DNA of 64,000 bases from Saccharum officinarum (lineage: Eukaryota > Streptophyta > Magnoliopsida > Poales > Poaceae). Made by a program: the position numbers and the translations under genes. Where the stretch lies: contig CM036159.1 in the NCBI GenBank assembly GCA_020631735.1, positions 99,211,670-99,275,669 of the forward strand. The letters are read 5' to 3'. This document shows positions 10,060-22,150 of this stretch, one piece after another. Position 1 is the stretch's first letter; every line of letters starts with the position of its first letter. The notes beneath the pieces are model-generated. The model searched no databases. It saw nothing but the letters and a program-made list of their open reading frames with translations, and was not told the DNA's origin.

Positions 10060-11211
10060 ATGGCAAACACTCGCCGTGCCACGTATGAGGCCGTTGAAAC
10101 TGGTGACAACGGTGCAGGGGCTGGTGGGGGTGGTGTAAACAACGTCAATCACCAGGAGCCACAGCCAGAGCCACAATTGCCCCCTCCTCCACCGCTCACT
10201 GCAGAGGTATTCTTCGCACAGTTCCTTAGAAGCCAGCGCAGCGCCGAGCAGTCACAAAGGAATATGGAAGATTTTCTGCGTACCATCGCTGAAAATGTTC
10301 AGATGGGAAATAATCAAGGTGGTGGCCATGGGGTGAACCAGTACAGCAATTTCAAGGATTTCATGGACACCAGGCCGCCAGTTTTCAAGGAAGCAGCAGA
10401 GCCACTCGACGCTGAAGAATGGATCAACACTATGGAGGACAAGTTCCGTGTGTTGAGACTGACAGAAGTTCTGAAAACAGAATATGCTGCACATCAGTTA
10501 CAAGGACCGGCAGGGATGTGGTGGAAGCATCACCGCACCACCTTTCCTCCCAATGCCCAGATTACTTGGGGAGAATTCACTGAAGCGTTTAAGGGAGTTT
10601 ATATTCCCCCAGGGTTGGTTGAGATGAAGCTCGGAGAGTTCTTGGCCTTAAATAAGGGTACCAAGACTGTGACACAGTATTTGCATGCATTTAACAACTT
10701 GTGCCGCTATGCTCCAGACATGGTCGACACAGATGCAAAGAGAATTACTAGTTTCAAGAGAGGGTTAAGTCTGAAGATGATGAAGCATGTGGGTACCAAT
10801 ACCCGCGCCAGATTCAATGACTTTGTCAGTGATTGTTTGAAACAAGAAAAGAACAACAACGCCTACACTGCATCCAAGAATCGCAAGAGGGTGTTTGAGT
10901 CAGGACCATCCCAGTCCAGAGTTGTCACTGCAAATCGTCTTTCTTATCGTCCGTCCGCACCTGGTGCAAGGTTCAGGCCACCACAGCATAAAACTTAGAA
11001 CTACAGGGGACCACAGAAGCCGTACAAGATGGCCGTGCCGCCAGCAAAGATCACCGCAGCGGCAGAACAAAGCAACTCCAAGGGAGCTACAGGATCTGCT
11101 GGTACAGTGAAGGGGCCCTGCTACAATTGTGGTCAGTCAGTCCACTTTTCAAAGTTCTGCCCTTATCCGCTTAGAAAGAAGCAACAGACTTACACTGCCC
11201 GTGTACACCAT
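10060..11211 (+). pseudogene. Gypsy gag, one in-frame stop
   Basis: The protein begins MANTRR and has a Pro/Gln-rich region, then a Retrotrans_gag capsid domain (LDAEEWINTMEDKF through the tryptophan pair GMWWKHH to LCRYAP, about residues 120-240), then a basic linker and one CCHC knuckle at 11119-11160 (C-x2-C-x4-H-x4-C, CYNCGQSVHFSKFC). A TAG at 10996-10998 separates capsid and knuckle, but both lie in one frame, which continues into protease. The single-frame gag-pol layout is usual for this clade. Capsid assembly and RNA packaging are the expected roles; this copy is inactive. Confidence 0.85.
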
Positions 11212-13010
11212 ACCACCGTTGACGAGATTCCTGAGGGAGAGCCTGTAACTGCTGGTAAGTTTCTTGTTAACCATCACCCTGCAGTTGTTCTATTTGATTC
11301 TGGATCCTCGCATTCTTTTATGAGTCAAGCATTTGCACGGAAGCATGAACAACTATGCACAGAATTGAGTTATGGTTATCGTATAAGTTCAGCCGGGGCT
11401 GATGTGTTAACCAATAAGATGGTTAGAGGGGCAACCCTTGAGTTAGATAGTCGGAAGTTTCGAGTGAACCTGGTAGTTATGCCTGGACTAGTTTTGGATG
11501 TAATAATAGGAATGAACTGGATGAAGAACTGGGGGCAGTCATAGATACAAGCAGTCGGTTCCTTACCCTTAAGGATCCGCAGGCAGAGGGTACTTTTCAG
11601 GTATCATTGCCCAAAAGAATAGACCTTGTGAGTGTGACCTGTGCCATGGAAGTTGTTCCTATCCACCAGATCCCGGTAGTGTGTGAGTTCCCAGATGTGT
11701 TTCCAGAAGAGTTACCTGGCCTTCCTCCAGATAGAGATGTTGAGTTTGGAATCGAGTTGATCCCCGGGACAGCTCCTATTTCGAGGAGACTCTATCGGAT
11801 GCCTCCGGATGAGTTAGCTGAGCTGAAGAAGCAACTGGAAGAATTGCTAAAGAAGGGGTTTATCCGACCGAGTAAGTCTGAGTGGGGATGTCCTGCCTTG
11901 TTCGTGAAGAAAAAGAAAGAGGGTACTCTGAGAATGTGTGTGGATTATCGACCTCTTAATGCTGTAACTATCAAGAATAAATATCCTTTGCCTCATATCG
12001 ATGTTTTGTTTGATCAGTTGGCTAAAGCTAGGGTGTTCTCCAAGATAGACCTAAGATCAGGGTATCATCAGATAAAGATCAGGCCACAAGATGTCCCGAA
12101 AACCGCTTTTTCTACCAGATACGGGTTGTACGAGTATCTTGTTACGTCTTTTGGCTTAACAAATGCTCCTGCATACTTTATGTATCTGATGAATACAGTT
12201 TTCATGCCAGAGTTGGATAAGTTTGTAGTTGTCTTCATTGATGACATTCTAGTATACTCTGAGAATGAGAAAGATCATGAAGAGCATCTGAGAATTGTCT
12301 TGACCAGACTAAGAGATCATAAGTTGTATGCTAAGTTTAGTAAATGCGAATTTTGGTTGAAGAAAGTTCCTTTTCTTGGTCATATTCTATCTGAGAATGG
12401 AGTTTCGGTAGATCCGAGCAAAGTGCAAGAGGTTATGGATTGGAAAACTCCAACCACAGTGCCAGAAGTCAGGAGTTTCCTAGGGTTAGCTGGTTACTAT
12501 CGCCGCTTTATCCCAGACTTCTCGAAGATTGCCAAGCCAATGACAAGTTTGTTATAGAAAGATCACAAGTTTGTGTGGACAGAGGAGTGTGAGACAGCTT
12601 TCCACACCTTGCGGAAACTGTTGACCACTGCTCCAGTTCTTGCACAGCCAGACATCGAGAAACCTTTTGATGTGTTCTGTGACGCATCAAAAACAGGATT
12701 AGGCTGTGTTCTGATGCAAGGAGGAAGAGTCATTGCTTATGCCTCCCGCCAGTTGAGAAAACATGAAATCAATTATCCAACACACGATCTTGAGCTTGCC
12801 GCCGTGGTGCATGCCTTAAAGATTTGGAGACACTATTTACTTGGTAATATGTGCAATATTTTCACCGATCACAAGAGTCTCAAGTACATTTTCACCCAAC
12901 CAGAATTGAACATGAGACAGTGAAGATGGTTAGAACTAATTAAAGATTACAACTTGAATGTACAGTATCACCCTGGGAAAGCCAATGTGGTAGCTGATGC
13001 TTTGAGTAGA
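11212..13010 (+). pseudogene. Gypsy protease, reverse transcriptase and RNase H, with stops and one frameshift
   Basis: The aspartic protease centre LFDSGSSHSFMS is at about 11290-11325. A one-base loss in a G run near 11530 shifts the frame before the reverse transcriptase. The reverse transcriptase shows [25 protein letters not shown] and the catalytic FIDD (V-V-F-I-D-D-I-L). RNase H follows with [15 protein letters not shown] and FTDHKSLKY. Stops at 12555 (TAG) and 12921 (TGA) fall where the minus-strand copy encodes Gln and Arg. These enzymes convert the element RNA to DNA; the domain order is that of Ty3-gypsy. Confidence 0.9.
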
Positions 13011-14582
13011 AAGTCACATTGTCTGAATATGCAACCCTTACTCGAAAATGGTTTTAATCTAATGCACCCTGTCATGTTACATAGTATTCAGATCAGTTGC
13101 ACCTTGGAGAGTAAGATAATAGAAGGTCAGAAAGCAGACAAAGGGATATTCTACATCAAAAAGAAAATTAAAGAAGAACCTTCAAAACACTTCAGAGTGA
13201 ACGAGCAGGACGTGTTGTGGTTCGACAACCGTCTTGTTGTCCCAAAGGATAGAGAGCTTAAGAATAAAATTATGGACGAAGCTCATCACTCTAAGTTGTC
13301 CATTCATCCTAGCAGTAGTAAAATGTATCAAGAACTAAGGCCTCGCTATTAGTGGACAAAGATGAAGAAGGAAATTGCAGCTTATGTAGCCAGATGTGAC
13401 ACATGTTGTCGAGTGAAAGCTATTCACATGAAACCTGCTGGATTGTTGTAACCTTTGTCAGTACCTAGTTGGAAGTGGGATGATATAAGTATGGATTTCA
13501 TCACAGGTTTGCCCACTACTCAGAAAGGCCATGATTCGATTTGGGTAATCGTGGATCGTCTTACCAAGACAGCCCACTTTTTGCCTGTCAAGACAGTTTA
13601 TAGACCACCTCAATATGCCGAGAAGTATATTGCAGAGATTGTGAGATTGCATGGCATACCGAAGACTATCGTGTCTGACAGAGGGTCACAGTTCACTGCT
13701 CACTTTTGGGAGCATTTGCACAAAGGTTTGGGAACGAGTCTGATTCGTAGCACTGCCTATCATCCTCAAACAGATGGTCAGACTGAAAGAGTTAATGCTG
13801 TTTTGGAGGATATGTTAAGAGCTTGTGTGTTGTCTTCCAGAGGTTCATGGGAGTCGTGGTTACCTTTAGCAGAATTCGCGTATAATAATAGCTATCAAGA
13901 AAGTATCAAGATGGCACCTTTTGAGGCTCTGTATGGCCGAAAGTGTAGAACACCTTTAAACTAGATTGAGCCAGGGGAAAGAAGGTATTATGGTATTGAC
14001 TTCGTGGAAGAAGCCGAAAAGAAAGTTCATATCATTTAGCAAAATATGAGAGCAGCTCAGTCACGTCAGAAAAGTTATGCGGATAAGAGAAGGAGACCAC
14101 TTGTGTTCGAAGTTGGTGACTATGTTTATCTAAAAGTCACGCCAATGAAGAAGAAGCGGTTTGGAATACGCAGAAAGCTTACCGCTAGATTTGTAGGACC
14201 CTACAAAATCTTGGAAAGGAAGGGTCCAGTGGCTTATAAATTGGAGTTACCAGAATCTATGGATGCTATATTCCCAGTATTTCACGTATCACATCTCAAG
14301 AAATGTTTGCGCGTTCCAGAGGAAATAATTGAACCTCGAGGCATAAAACTTAAGTCAGATCTAGTGTATTGTGAGCAGCCAATTCGAGTTTTGGATTCTA
14401 AAGAAAGGGCTACTCGAAACAGTGTGGTGAAAACATATAAGATACAATAGAGTCATCATGATGAGGGAGATGCATCTTGGGAAACGGGTGAATACCTACA
14501 AAAAGCATACGAAGATTTTTATAATAAATGGTTCGTAACCCAAATCTCGGGACGAGATTTTTATAAGGGGGGAGGGTTGTAA
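13011..14582 (+). pseudogene. Gypsy integrase with chromodomain-like tail, five in-frame stops
   Basis: The integrase has an HHCC zinc region (CDTCCRVK at 13396-13419), the core with DFITGLP and VSDRGSQF and the DD35E glutamate in GQTERVN, the GPY/F module (RFVGPYKILERKGPVAYKLELP region, 14190-14260) and a chromodomain-like end (VLDSKER to SWETGEYLQKAYEDFY, about 14390-14520). Stops lie at 13350, 13449, 13962, 14037 and 14448. The frame ends at 14580-14582, inside the first bases of the 3' LTR. Chromodomains of this class target insertion to marked chromatin; this copy cannot make the full protein. Confidence 0.85.
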
Positions 14583-17500
14583 CACTCCGATGTTACGCAA
14601 GCATTTGCATTGCAATCATGAGCACAACATGTCATGGCATTCATAATTATATGTGCTTAGGGTGTACCTTTAGTAAAATAAAAGTGTGCAAACTAGTATT
14701 GCGTAACATGTTGCGATAATGTGATAATGACACTCATCAAAATTGTGCAACTATAAATTTCATATCACTTAGAATGATAAGGAAAATTTTTGGAACCACT
14801 AAATCACTCAAAGTTTTGTCAAAGATTTGTTTTAAAAATGTTATTTGAAAATATTCAAAAATCCTCTCTAAATTAGCTTTTATTCTAAAAATCAAAATCT
14901 ATCCCGATTTGGACTTTGGTCTTAAAAGCAAAGTTGTAGAGAATTAAATTCTAAGCAACTTTTGTTTTTGGGTCATTTTCAGAAAAGGTCCTTTTCTTGC
15001 TCAAAATGAGATTTGAAAATTTTTATTTGAATTTATTTGAAAATATGAAAAGGAAAATTCAATTTCTACCCTAAACGGGCCGCCGCCTCGCTTTCGGTCC
15101 GCTGGCCGAATCGGCCCGCGCTACCCCGCGCGCGCGCCCGTGCCTCGCCTCGGCCTGGCCCGCGTCCGCTCGACCGCCTCCTCCTCCCGCTCGCCGTCTC
15201 GCCTCGCTGGCCACCGCGGCAGGTCACACCCGCCGCGTGGCGTTCATGCGCCGTCGAAGCCGCCGCGTGTAGCCTCCGGCTCGCCTTGATCTCCACCTGG
15301 TCACACACTGTCTCCGCCTTCATCTCCGCTGTCCCATGCTCCCCTCCGCGTCCACGCGCTCATCCTCCACCGCAGCAGCAAGCCGGGCGGAGTGCACGCC
15401 ACCACACGCCGTCGCCCACGTTCGCCAGCGTTTAGCTCCGCCACCGTAGCGCCATTTGCCAATAGCATCCGCCTACAGCTCCGCCTGGACCTCCTCCGCC
15501 CCGTGCGCACGAGTTCGTCCCCTTTTTCCCCAGGGTAAGGTCAGAACGAGCTCGCCTTGGCACGGCGGCGCCATGGCCGCCGAGCTCGTGCTCCCATGGA
15601 TGGAGCCGTTCCTTCCTCTTCTTCCTCAAATTCCTTGTACCGTTGCATTCGCCTTGACCCCGCGGATCTTGTGCGCTCCAAGTCCACCCATGCCATGGCC
15701 GAGACCGACGTATCAGCGGCGAGCCGCACCACCATCCCGCCATGCTCGCCGCCTTGCTCACCCGGGAACACCTCTGGTGCCCTAAGCTAGTGCGTTGGGT
15801 TCGTCTTTCCGAGAGGAAGCAGGTGCTGGTGACCTCACCGCCGGCGAGCTCACCGGCGACGAGATCCACCCGGCCAGCGCCTCTCTTCCTCCCGTGTGTC
15901 TGACTTGTGGGGTCCGTCTATCCCATGGGCCCGCCTGTCGGTCTCCTTTCGCGCGCGTGCGTGCACGGTGCCGGTGCAAGTAGCAATTTCCGTCCGTTTG
16001 TTTTTAAATGATTTTGGAAATGAATTACAGAAAATGCTAAAAAGTCTTCTAAAATCTATAAGTTACTCATATTAGCTCCAAAAATTGTGAAATAAATTTC
16101 TATGGACTCATTGGAACCAGATGTACAATCTAAAAATATTGCATGTCATTTTTGGGATACTTTTCTGTAGAGCTTTAATTAATTCTTGATATTGGTGATA
16201 TCTTGTAAAATGGTTAGTAAATCCTATATGTATCAGAAAAATATGATTTCAAGTTTGTTAATCTTCTTATATCATGTACTTCCTAGGAAAAATATGTTTC
16301 ATACATGTGCTGTGGAAAACTTTGGAGAAGTAGTTCAAGTACCTTTAATGACTGATTTTTGTTATTTTTGCTAGAGAGCAAACTTTGTATAAAACATGCA
16401 TGTGGTAATTTTTGTACAGTCATTATATTCCATGAAGAACCTAGAAAAAATATTAATTCTGTTGTTTGACACTTTTCATAGTACAAAGTAATTTCATACT
16501 CATTTTTATGTTATAGCTTGTCATTTTTGTATAGGATAGTTTACTTATCCAAATATCATGAAATTTTTATGGTAGTCTGTTTAGGGTAGTATTATGCTAC
16601 TGTAATTTTCTTAGATTTTTAGGAGCATCAGAAATATATGTTGCTATTCAAACCTATTATTATTTAGGGTTTAAGCAAGTGTTGCTTTAAGTGTGATTAA
16701 GAAATTAGTAAAGCTTTGGTGTATCTTTGAAGCATTTCATAAGATATGTTAACTTGACATGTTAGTAGTAGAAGAGAATGCAGTAGATGACATCTGCTTG
16801 TAGTGTATAGTTTCTTGGATGATGTTGACTACCTTGCATTTCAACATATTCATTGCATTCATCTCCTTCGATGCACGCTTGCATAATCACTTACGCGTAT
16901 TGCATCATATAGGATCGCAAACCGAGAACCCAGTCGTCTTACCCGAGGAGCCAGAGGAGCAGCTCGAGGTGCAGCAGCAGGAGGTGATAGAAGCTGAAGA
17001 GGAGGTCGGTGAAGAGCTCCCCGAGTGCCCCGACCACCGTCCGAGCTCTTTTGAGAGAGGCAAGCCCCGGAGCATTTCTATCCCGGTTTGCAAATAATTT
17101 ATTATTAACTTTACTTAATTGGATGCATTACGTTTAGGAGTTGTTTGCAAACGTTGCTGCATTATACCTTGCTTACCTTTGTTATACTATATCCTTGTTA
17201 CCCTGGTATCCGCAGTCGAGTCAATGCTTAGCTGGCTTAGACCGGTAGAAGTCGGGTGATTTCCTGTCACCTGCGAGCTATAGGTGGTTACCTGGATCTG
17301 CTTGAATGACTATGAAGTCATGGTATAACTAAGTGTGAAATGAATTTGAGACCGGGCGGAAACTTGCAGGGTTTCAGACTGTAGTGTTTTCCGTCTGTGT
17401 CGATTAAGGACCGTCCGTTGTTGTCCCTCGGGTCATGTTGAACGCATGCCTCACATTTAGCTGGCCGGATAAAGTACCTTCCGACCGCGAAACTGGGAGA

Positions 17501-17629
17501 TTATTCGGGCCGAGTGGATTGCCCGCAACGCACTGTACTGGAGGCAGTAGTGGCAGGATACGGGGGCGCGATGATAAGGCCAAAGAGCAAGTCGGGTAGC
17601 CCCCGCGGTACAAGTGGTTCCTGAAGCTC
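14578..17629 (+). repeat. 3' LTR of gypsy element, truncated by gap
   Basis: It starts TGTAACACTCC after the purine tract AAGGGGGGAGGG. It has an AT-rich U3 start, a GC-rich, CpG-rich island at about 15080-15985, a long AT-rich middle, an exon-like segment at 16913-17085, and from 17375 the part that matches 6786 onwards. By comparison with the other copies about 0.95 kb is missing at its end, lost in the 17630 gap. Confidence 0.85.
16913..17085 (+). other. Exon-like, frame-conserved segment inside the gypsy LTR
   Basis: Between ATATAG|GATCGCA and CCCG|GTTTGCAAATA there is an open frame for an acidic peptide (runs of Glu) ending in ECPDHRPSSFERGKPRSI. The minus-strand LTR has the same segment at 58380-58548 with the same splice-like edges; the two differ by substitutions and a net 6-base indel over the body, so the frame is kept until the last few codons. 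The function is unknown. Confidence 0.45.
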
Positions 17630-17729
17630 NNNNNNNNNNNNNNNNNNNNNNNNNNNNNNNNNNNNNNNNNNNNNNNNNNNNNNNNNNNNNNNNNNNNNNN
17701 NNNNNNNNNNNNNNNNNNNNNNNNNNNNN
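17630..17729. other. Assembly gap (100 N)
   Basis: Exactly 100 N, the usual placeholder for an unknown length. Left of it is gypsy LTR about 0.95 kb short of its end; right of it is the middle of a copia polyprotein. The two sides do not form one continuous element. Confidence 0.95.
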
Positions 17730-20700
17730 TGGCCCAAAGAACAAGTTCATTTGGGGTACCAAAGACCTGGAACAACATTTAAGGACCCAGCAAGTTTAGG
17801 TACCTAAAAAGAATTGATCTTCTTTTGTAGGTAAATTATAAAGCCGAAGGAAGCATTGGGTGCTTGATAGTGGTGCACACAACACATGACCGTGATTCAA
17901 GGATGTTCAATTCAATCAATGAAAATGAGAGCAATGGGATTGATAGTATCATAATGGCAGAGGCAAGGTCAAAGGTCTTGGTAAGATTGCAATATCCAAT
18001 GACTTGAGCATTTCCAATATGCTACTAGTAGAGAGCTTGAACTTCAACCTATTGTCGGTAGCTCAATTATGTGATCTTGGCTTCAAGTGCATATTTAGTG
18101 TAGATGATGTAGAGATCATAAGTGTTGATGGCTCTAACTTGATATTCAAAGGTTTTAGATATCAGAATATATACTTGGTTGATTTCAATGCTAGAGAAGC
18201 ACAATTGTCAACATATTTGCTCACTAAGTCTAGCATGGGTTGGTTATGGCATAGAAGGCTTGATCATGTTAGAATAAAATAATTGAACAAGTTGATTAAG
18301 TATGATTCAGTTAGAGGCTTAAAAGATGTCATATTTGAGAAAGATAAGCTTTATAGTGCATGTCAAGCCATAAAGCAGTTGGTAACACACATCCTAAGAA
18401 GAGAATGATGAGCACATCAAAGTATTTGAGTTGTCGCACATAGACTTGTTTGGACCAACCACATACACTAGCATTGGTAAAAATAAATATGGATTTGTGA
18501 TTGTGGATGATTTCACTAGATACACTTAGGTGCTCTTTCTTGTTGATAAGGGTAATGTGTTTGCAACCTTCAAGACATTCATCAAGAGAATTCACAATGA
18601 GTTTAAAACAACCATCAAGAAAGTGAGAAGTGACAATAGAAGTGAATTCAAGAATACAAGAGTTGATGATTTATTTGATGAGTTTCAAATTAGGCATTAT
18701 TTTTTGACCAAGTACACTTCTTAATTAAATGCCTAGTTGAGAGAAAGAATAGAACTTTGATTGACATGGCAAAGATTAATGTTGAGTGAGTACAATGTGA
18801 GTCATTCATTTTGGGACGAATCAATCAACACGGCTTGCTATTATAGCAATCAACTCTATTGCCATCCATTGAAGGAGAAGACACTATATGAGCTCTTGAA
18901 TGATAGAAAGCTCAACATTGCATACTTTCGGGTTTTTGGTTGTAAATGCTCATATTAAAGAAAGGCACAAGATTGAGCAAGTTTAAGAAGAAATATGATG
19001 AAGGTTTCTGCTTGGTTACTCCACTACTTGTAAGGCTTATAGAGTTTGGAACTTGGCTAGTGGTACTCTTGAGGAGGTTCATGATGTGAAATTTGATGAA
19101 ACCAATGGTTCTTAAGAGGAGATGATAATTTAGATGATGTGAGAGGCACTCAATTGGTCAATGCAATGAAGAACATGAACATTGGTGATATAAGGCCTAG
19201 AGAGGTGATTAATATTGAAGATGACAAAAATCAAGTGCTCTCTAACTCAAATGTGTAAACTAGTGGTTCTCATGATCAAGTTTAAGCAAGTGCAATTGAT
19301 GACAAGGTGCAAGATCAACAATTGGCTAGTTTATCATCTCAACCAAGTGATCAATCAAATGTAAGCAATCAAGTGCAAGTGCTCCAACCTACCAATGTTG
19401 CAAGAGATCATCCTTTGGACTCTATTATTGGTGATATCTTAAGAGGTGTGCAAACAAGATCAAAATTTGTATCATTTTGTGAACATTTTATCTATTGAAC
19501 CAAAGAAGATAGATGAAGCTTTGAAGAATGTTGATTGGGTGAATGCTATGCATGAAGAGCTAAACAACCTCAAGAGAAATCAAGTATGAGAGTTAGTTGA
19601 GAGGCCTAAGGATCATAATGTTATTAGAACAAAGTGGGTCTTTTGGAACAAGCAAGATTAAGATGGGATAGTTATAAGAAACAAAGCAAGATTAGTGGCT
19701 CAAGGTTACACGCAAGTTAAAGGTCTTGACTTTGGAGAAACATATGCCCTAGTTGCAAGATTGAAAGCAATTAGGATCTTGTTAATTTATGCTTGTGCCC
19801 ACAACATCAAGTTGTACCAAATAGATGTGAAGAGTGCATTTCTCAATGGGTATATCAATGAGCTTGTGTATGTTGAGTAACCTCCCGGTTTTGAAGATGA
19901 GAAGAAGCTCAACCATGTTTACAAGTTGAGAAAAGCTTTGTATGGTTTGAAGAAAGCACCAAGAGCATGGTATGAGAGATTACGGGATTTTCTACTCTCT
20001 AAGGGATTCATTATGGGCAAGGTTAACACCACTCTCTTCACCAAGAAGATTAGCAAGGACTTGTTTGTGTTGCAAATCTATGTTGATGATATTATATTTA
20101 GATCAACCAATCAAGATTTTTGTGAGAAGTTTGAGAAGATGATGGCAAGTGAGTTTAAGATGTTCATGATTGGAGAGCTTAGTTACCTCCTTAGTTTTCA
20201 AATCAAGCAAATAAAAAATGGCACATTTCTGAGCCAAGGTAAGTACATCAAAGACATGCTCAAGAAGTTTGGAATGGATGATGCTAAAGCTATTAGTACA
20301 CTAATGGGGACAAATGGAAACTTAGATAGTGATGCTAGTGGCAACATGGTAGATCAAAAGATGTATCGGTCTATGATTGGAAGCCTACTCTATGTGACCG
20401 CATCAAGGCCGGATGTGATTTTAGTGTATGCATATGTGCTAAATTTTAAGCCTCACTAAGAGAATATTGAAGGCAACAAAGAGAATATTGAGATACTTGA
20501 AGCATACACAAAATGTTTGGTTGTGGTATCCCAAAGGAGCAAGATTTGAGTTAATTGGTTATTCGGACTCCGATTATGTGGGATGCAAAGTTGAGATAAA
20601 GAGCACATCGGACACATGTCAATTATTGAGAAGATCACATGTGTCTTGATCATAAAAAAAGTAAAATAGTGTAGCACTTTTAACCGCCTAAGCAGAGAAC

Positions 20701-21027
20701 ATTTCAGCCGATAGTTGTTGTGCTCAATTACTTTGGATGAAGACTACTTTGAGTGACTTTGGAATCAAATTCAAACAAGTGCTATTGCTATGTGACAATG
20801 AGAGTGATGTGAAGCTCACTAATAACCCGGTTCAACATTCAAGAAAAAAGCATATAGATGTTCGCCATCATTTCATAAGAGATCACCAACAAAAAGGGGA
20901 CATATGCATTGAGAGTGTGGGCACCAATGATCAAGTTACTGATATCTTCACCAAGCCACTTGATGAGAAAAGGTTTTGCAAGCTAAGAAATGAATTGAAC
21001 ATACTTGACTTTTCATATATGTGTTGA
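17730..21027 (+). pseudogene. Copia pol (protease, integrase, reverse transcriptase, RNase H), multiply broken
   Basis: Protease region: WVLDSGAHN at about 17849. GAG-pre-integrase: LLSVAQLCDLGFKC and LWHRRLDH (18040-18270). Integrase core follows at about 18440-18960. Reverse transcriptase: KVKGLDFGETYA, QIDVKSAFLNG, LYGLKKAPRAWYERL and the catalytic YVDD (19700-20110), then the LSQGKYIKDMLKKFGM and SRPDV region. RNase H: LLCDNESDVKLTNNP, KHIDVRHHFIRD and the usual end DIFTKPLDEKRFCKLRNELNI (20737-21000). Stops and small indels occur roughly every 100-500 bases, so this is an old inactive copy. Confidence 0.85.
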
Positions 21028-22150
21028 TGCACCCCCATTACATGACATGCCTCTCCTTCAAGCAAAGCAAGGTAAAGTTGATTGATATGTCATTCATCCA
21101 TTGCCAATGACTTGTTTAGTGCATCTAGTCATTCCTTTTATGTCTTAGGCTCATTCATGAAAATCAAATGAATTTGATGCTTGTATGGTACCACTATTGC
21201 TTCTATGCTTGATTTAATCTAGTGGTAGCATATGACATGTTTGTGGGCTTATGAACCTAGTGTTTGATCTAGAAAATGAGCTATAAGTGTTTAACCCAAT
21301 ATGGTGCATGATAACACTTATTTGGAGGTGTGAAGAAGCTTCCCCTTGGATCAAACTGAGTTAAATATCTTTTGCAAATGATCTAGATTAAACCAAATTA
21401 AAAAAATGATCCTCACTTCACATGGTTTCACCCCATCCTATCTAAAGTTTGAGCTCACCTTTTGTGTTAATTGTTGACAAAGGGAGAGAAATTCACAAAC
21501 ATAGTAAGCGATAGGGGGAGCAAACAAATAAAATGACATTGTAAGGGGATCAATTAAAATTTGAAGCACGCAAGAAGGAAGAGCAATCTCATAAACTTGT
21601 ATGTTGCATTTGTATGTGCATTACATATGTTTGCTTGCATGGCATAAATGCTTAAATTCCCTATTCATGCTTGTGTGGTGTATGCTAGATTATAGAAAAT
21701 GATTGATGAAATGAAAGCTAGCATGCATAGGATGATAGTTAGATGTGCCTTGCATGTTTTGCAAGTGGTATTAGAACCTTGCTTATAATGTTGATCTCAT
21801 GAGGTATCTAGTGTTCATGTTTTTGCAAGTGTTATGTAACTAACCATGGTGCTAAGGATAGTGTTCAAATAGCAACTTTGATTGGTATCACGCTTCAAAG
21901 GTCCATTCTTTACACCTTAGCATCATTTGGTAGCTATTACTCTCCCAAACTTTCAATCCATGCATATGTGTAACCTTTCAAATCCAAACTCTTAGCACAT
22001 AGGGGGAGCTAATAATACCAATTTGGGTTGATGAAACTTGTCCATAATCCTTACACATGGTAATATGCTTGGGCAAGCAACATGAATCCAAAAAGATTTT
22101 ATTGAATATGTTTGTAAATAGGTTGTCATCAATTACCAAAAAGGGGAGAT
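21028..22150 (+). other. Post-pol non-coding region of copia element
   Basis: No frame of note. It contains GGGGGAG tracts and phrases shared with 3000-4313. It ends with AAAAAGGGGAGAT at the LTR. No envelope-like ORF is seen. Confidence 0.6.

Larger units (their letters stand above)
6786..17629 (+). mobile_element. Ty3-gypsy chromovirus (Tekay-like), plus strand, 3' LTR cut by assembly gap
   Basis: In order there are the last 1.15 kb of the 5' LTR, a tRNA-Met-type primer site, an extra ORF with a histone-H3-like N-terminus, gag, protease, reverse transcriptase, RNase H, integrase, a chromodomain-like tail, a purine tract and about 3.05 kb of the 3' LTR. The minus-strand copy at 56937-60806 shows the full LTR is about 3.87 kb. 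Long LTRs, pol order with integrase last, and the chromodomain-like end fit the Tekay/Del clade. Gag-pol carries one frameshift and eight in-frame stops, so this copy is dead. The first 2.8 kb of its 5' LTR lies beyond the copia element, outside the window. Confidence 0.85.

Noticed and set aside
15066..15983. Several 60-145 codon ORFs on both strands in the gypsy LTR
   Set aside because: They arise from the CpG-rich island, are low-complexity (Arg/Ala/Pro) and are not repeated in the second LTR copy.
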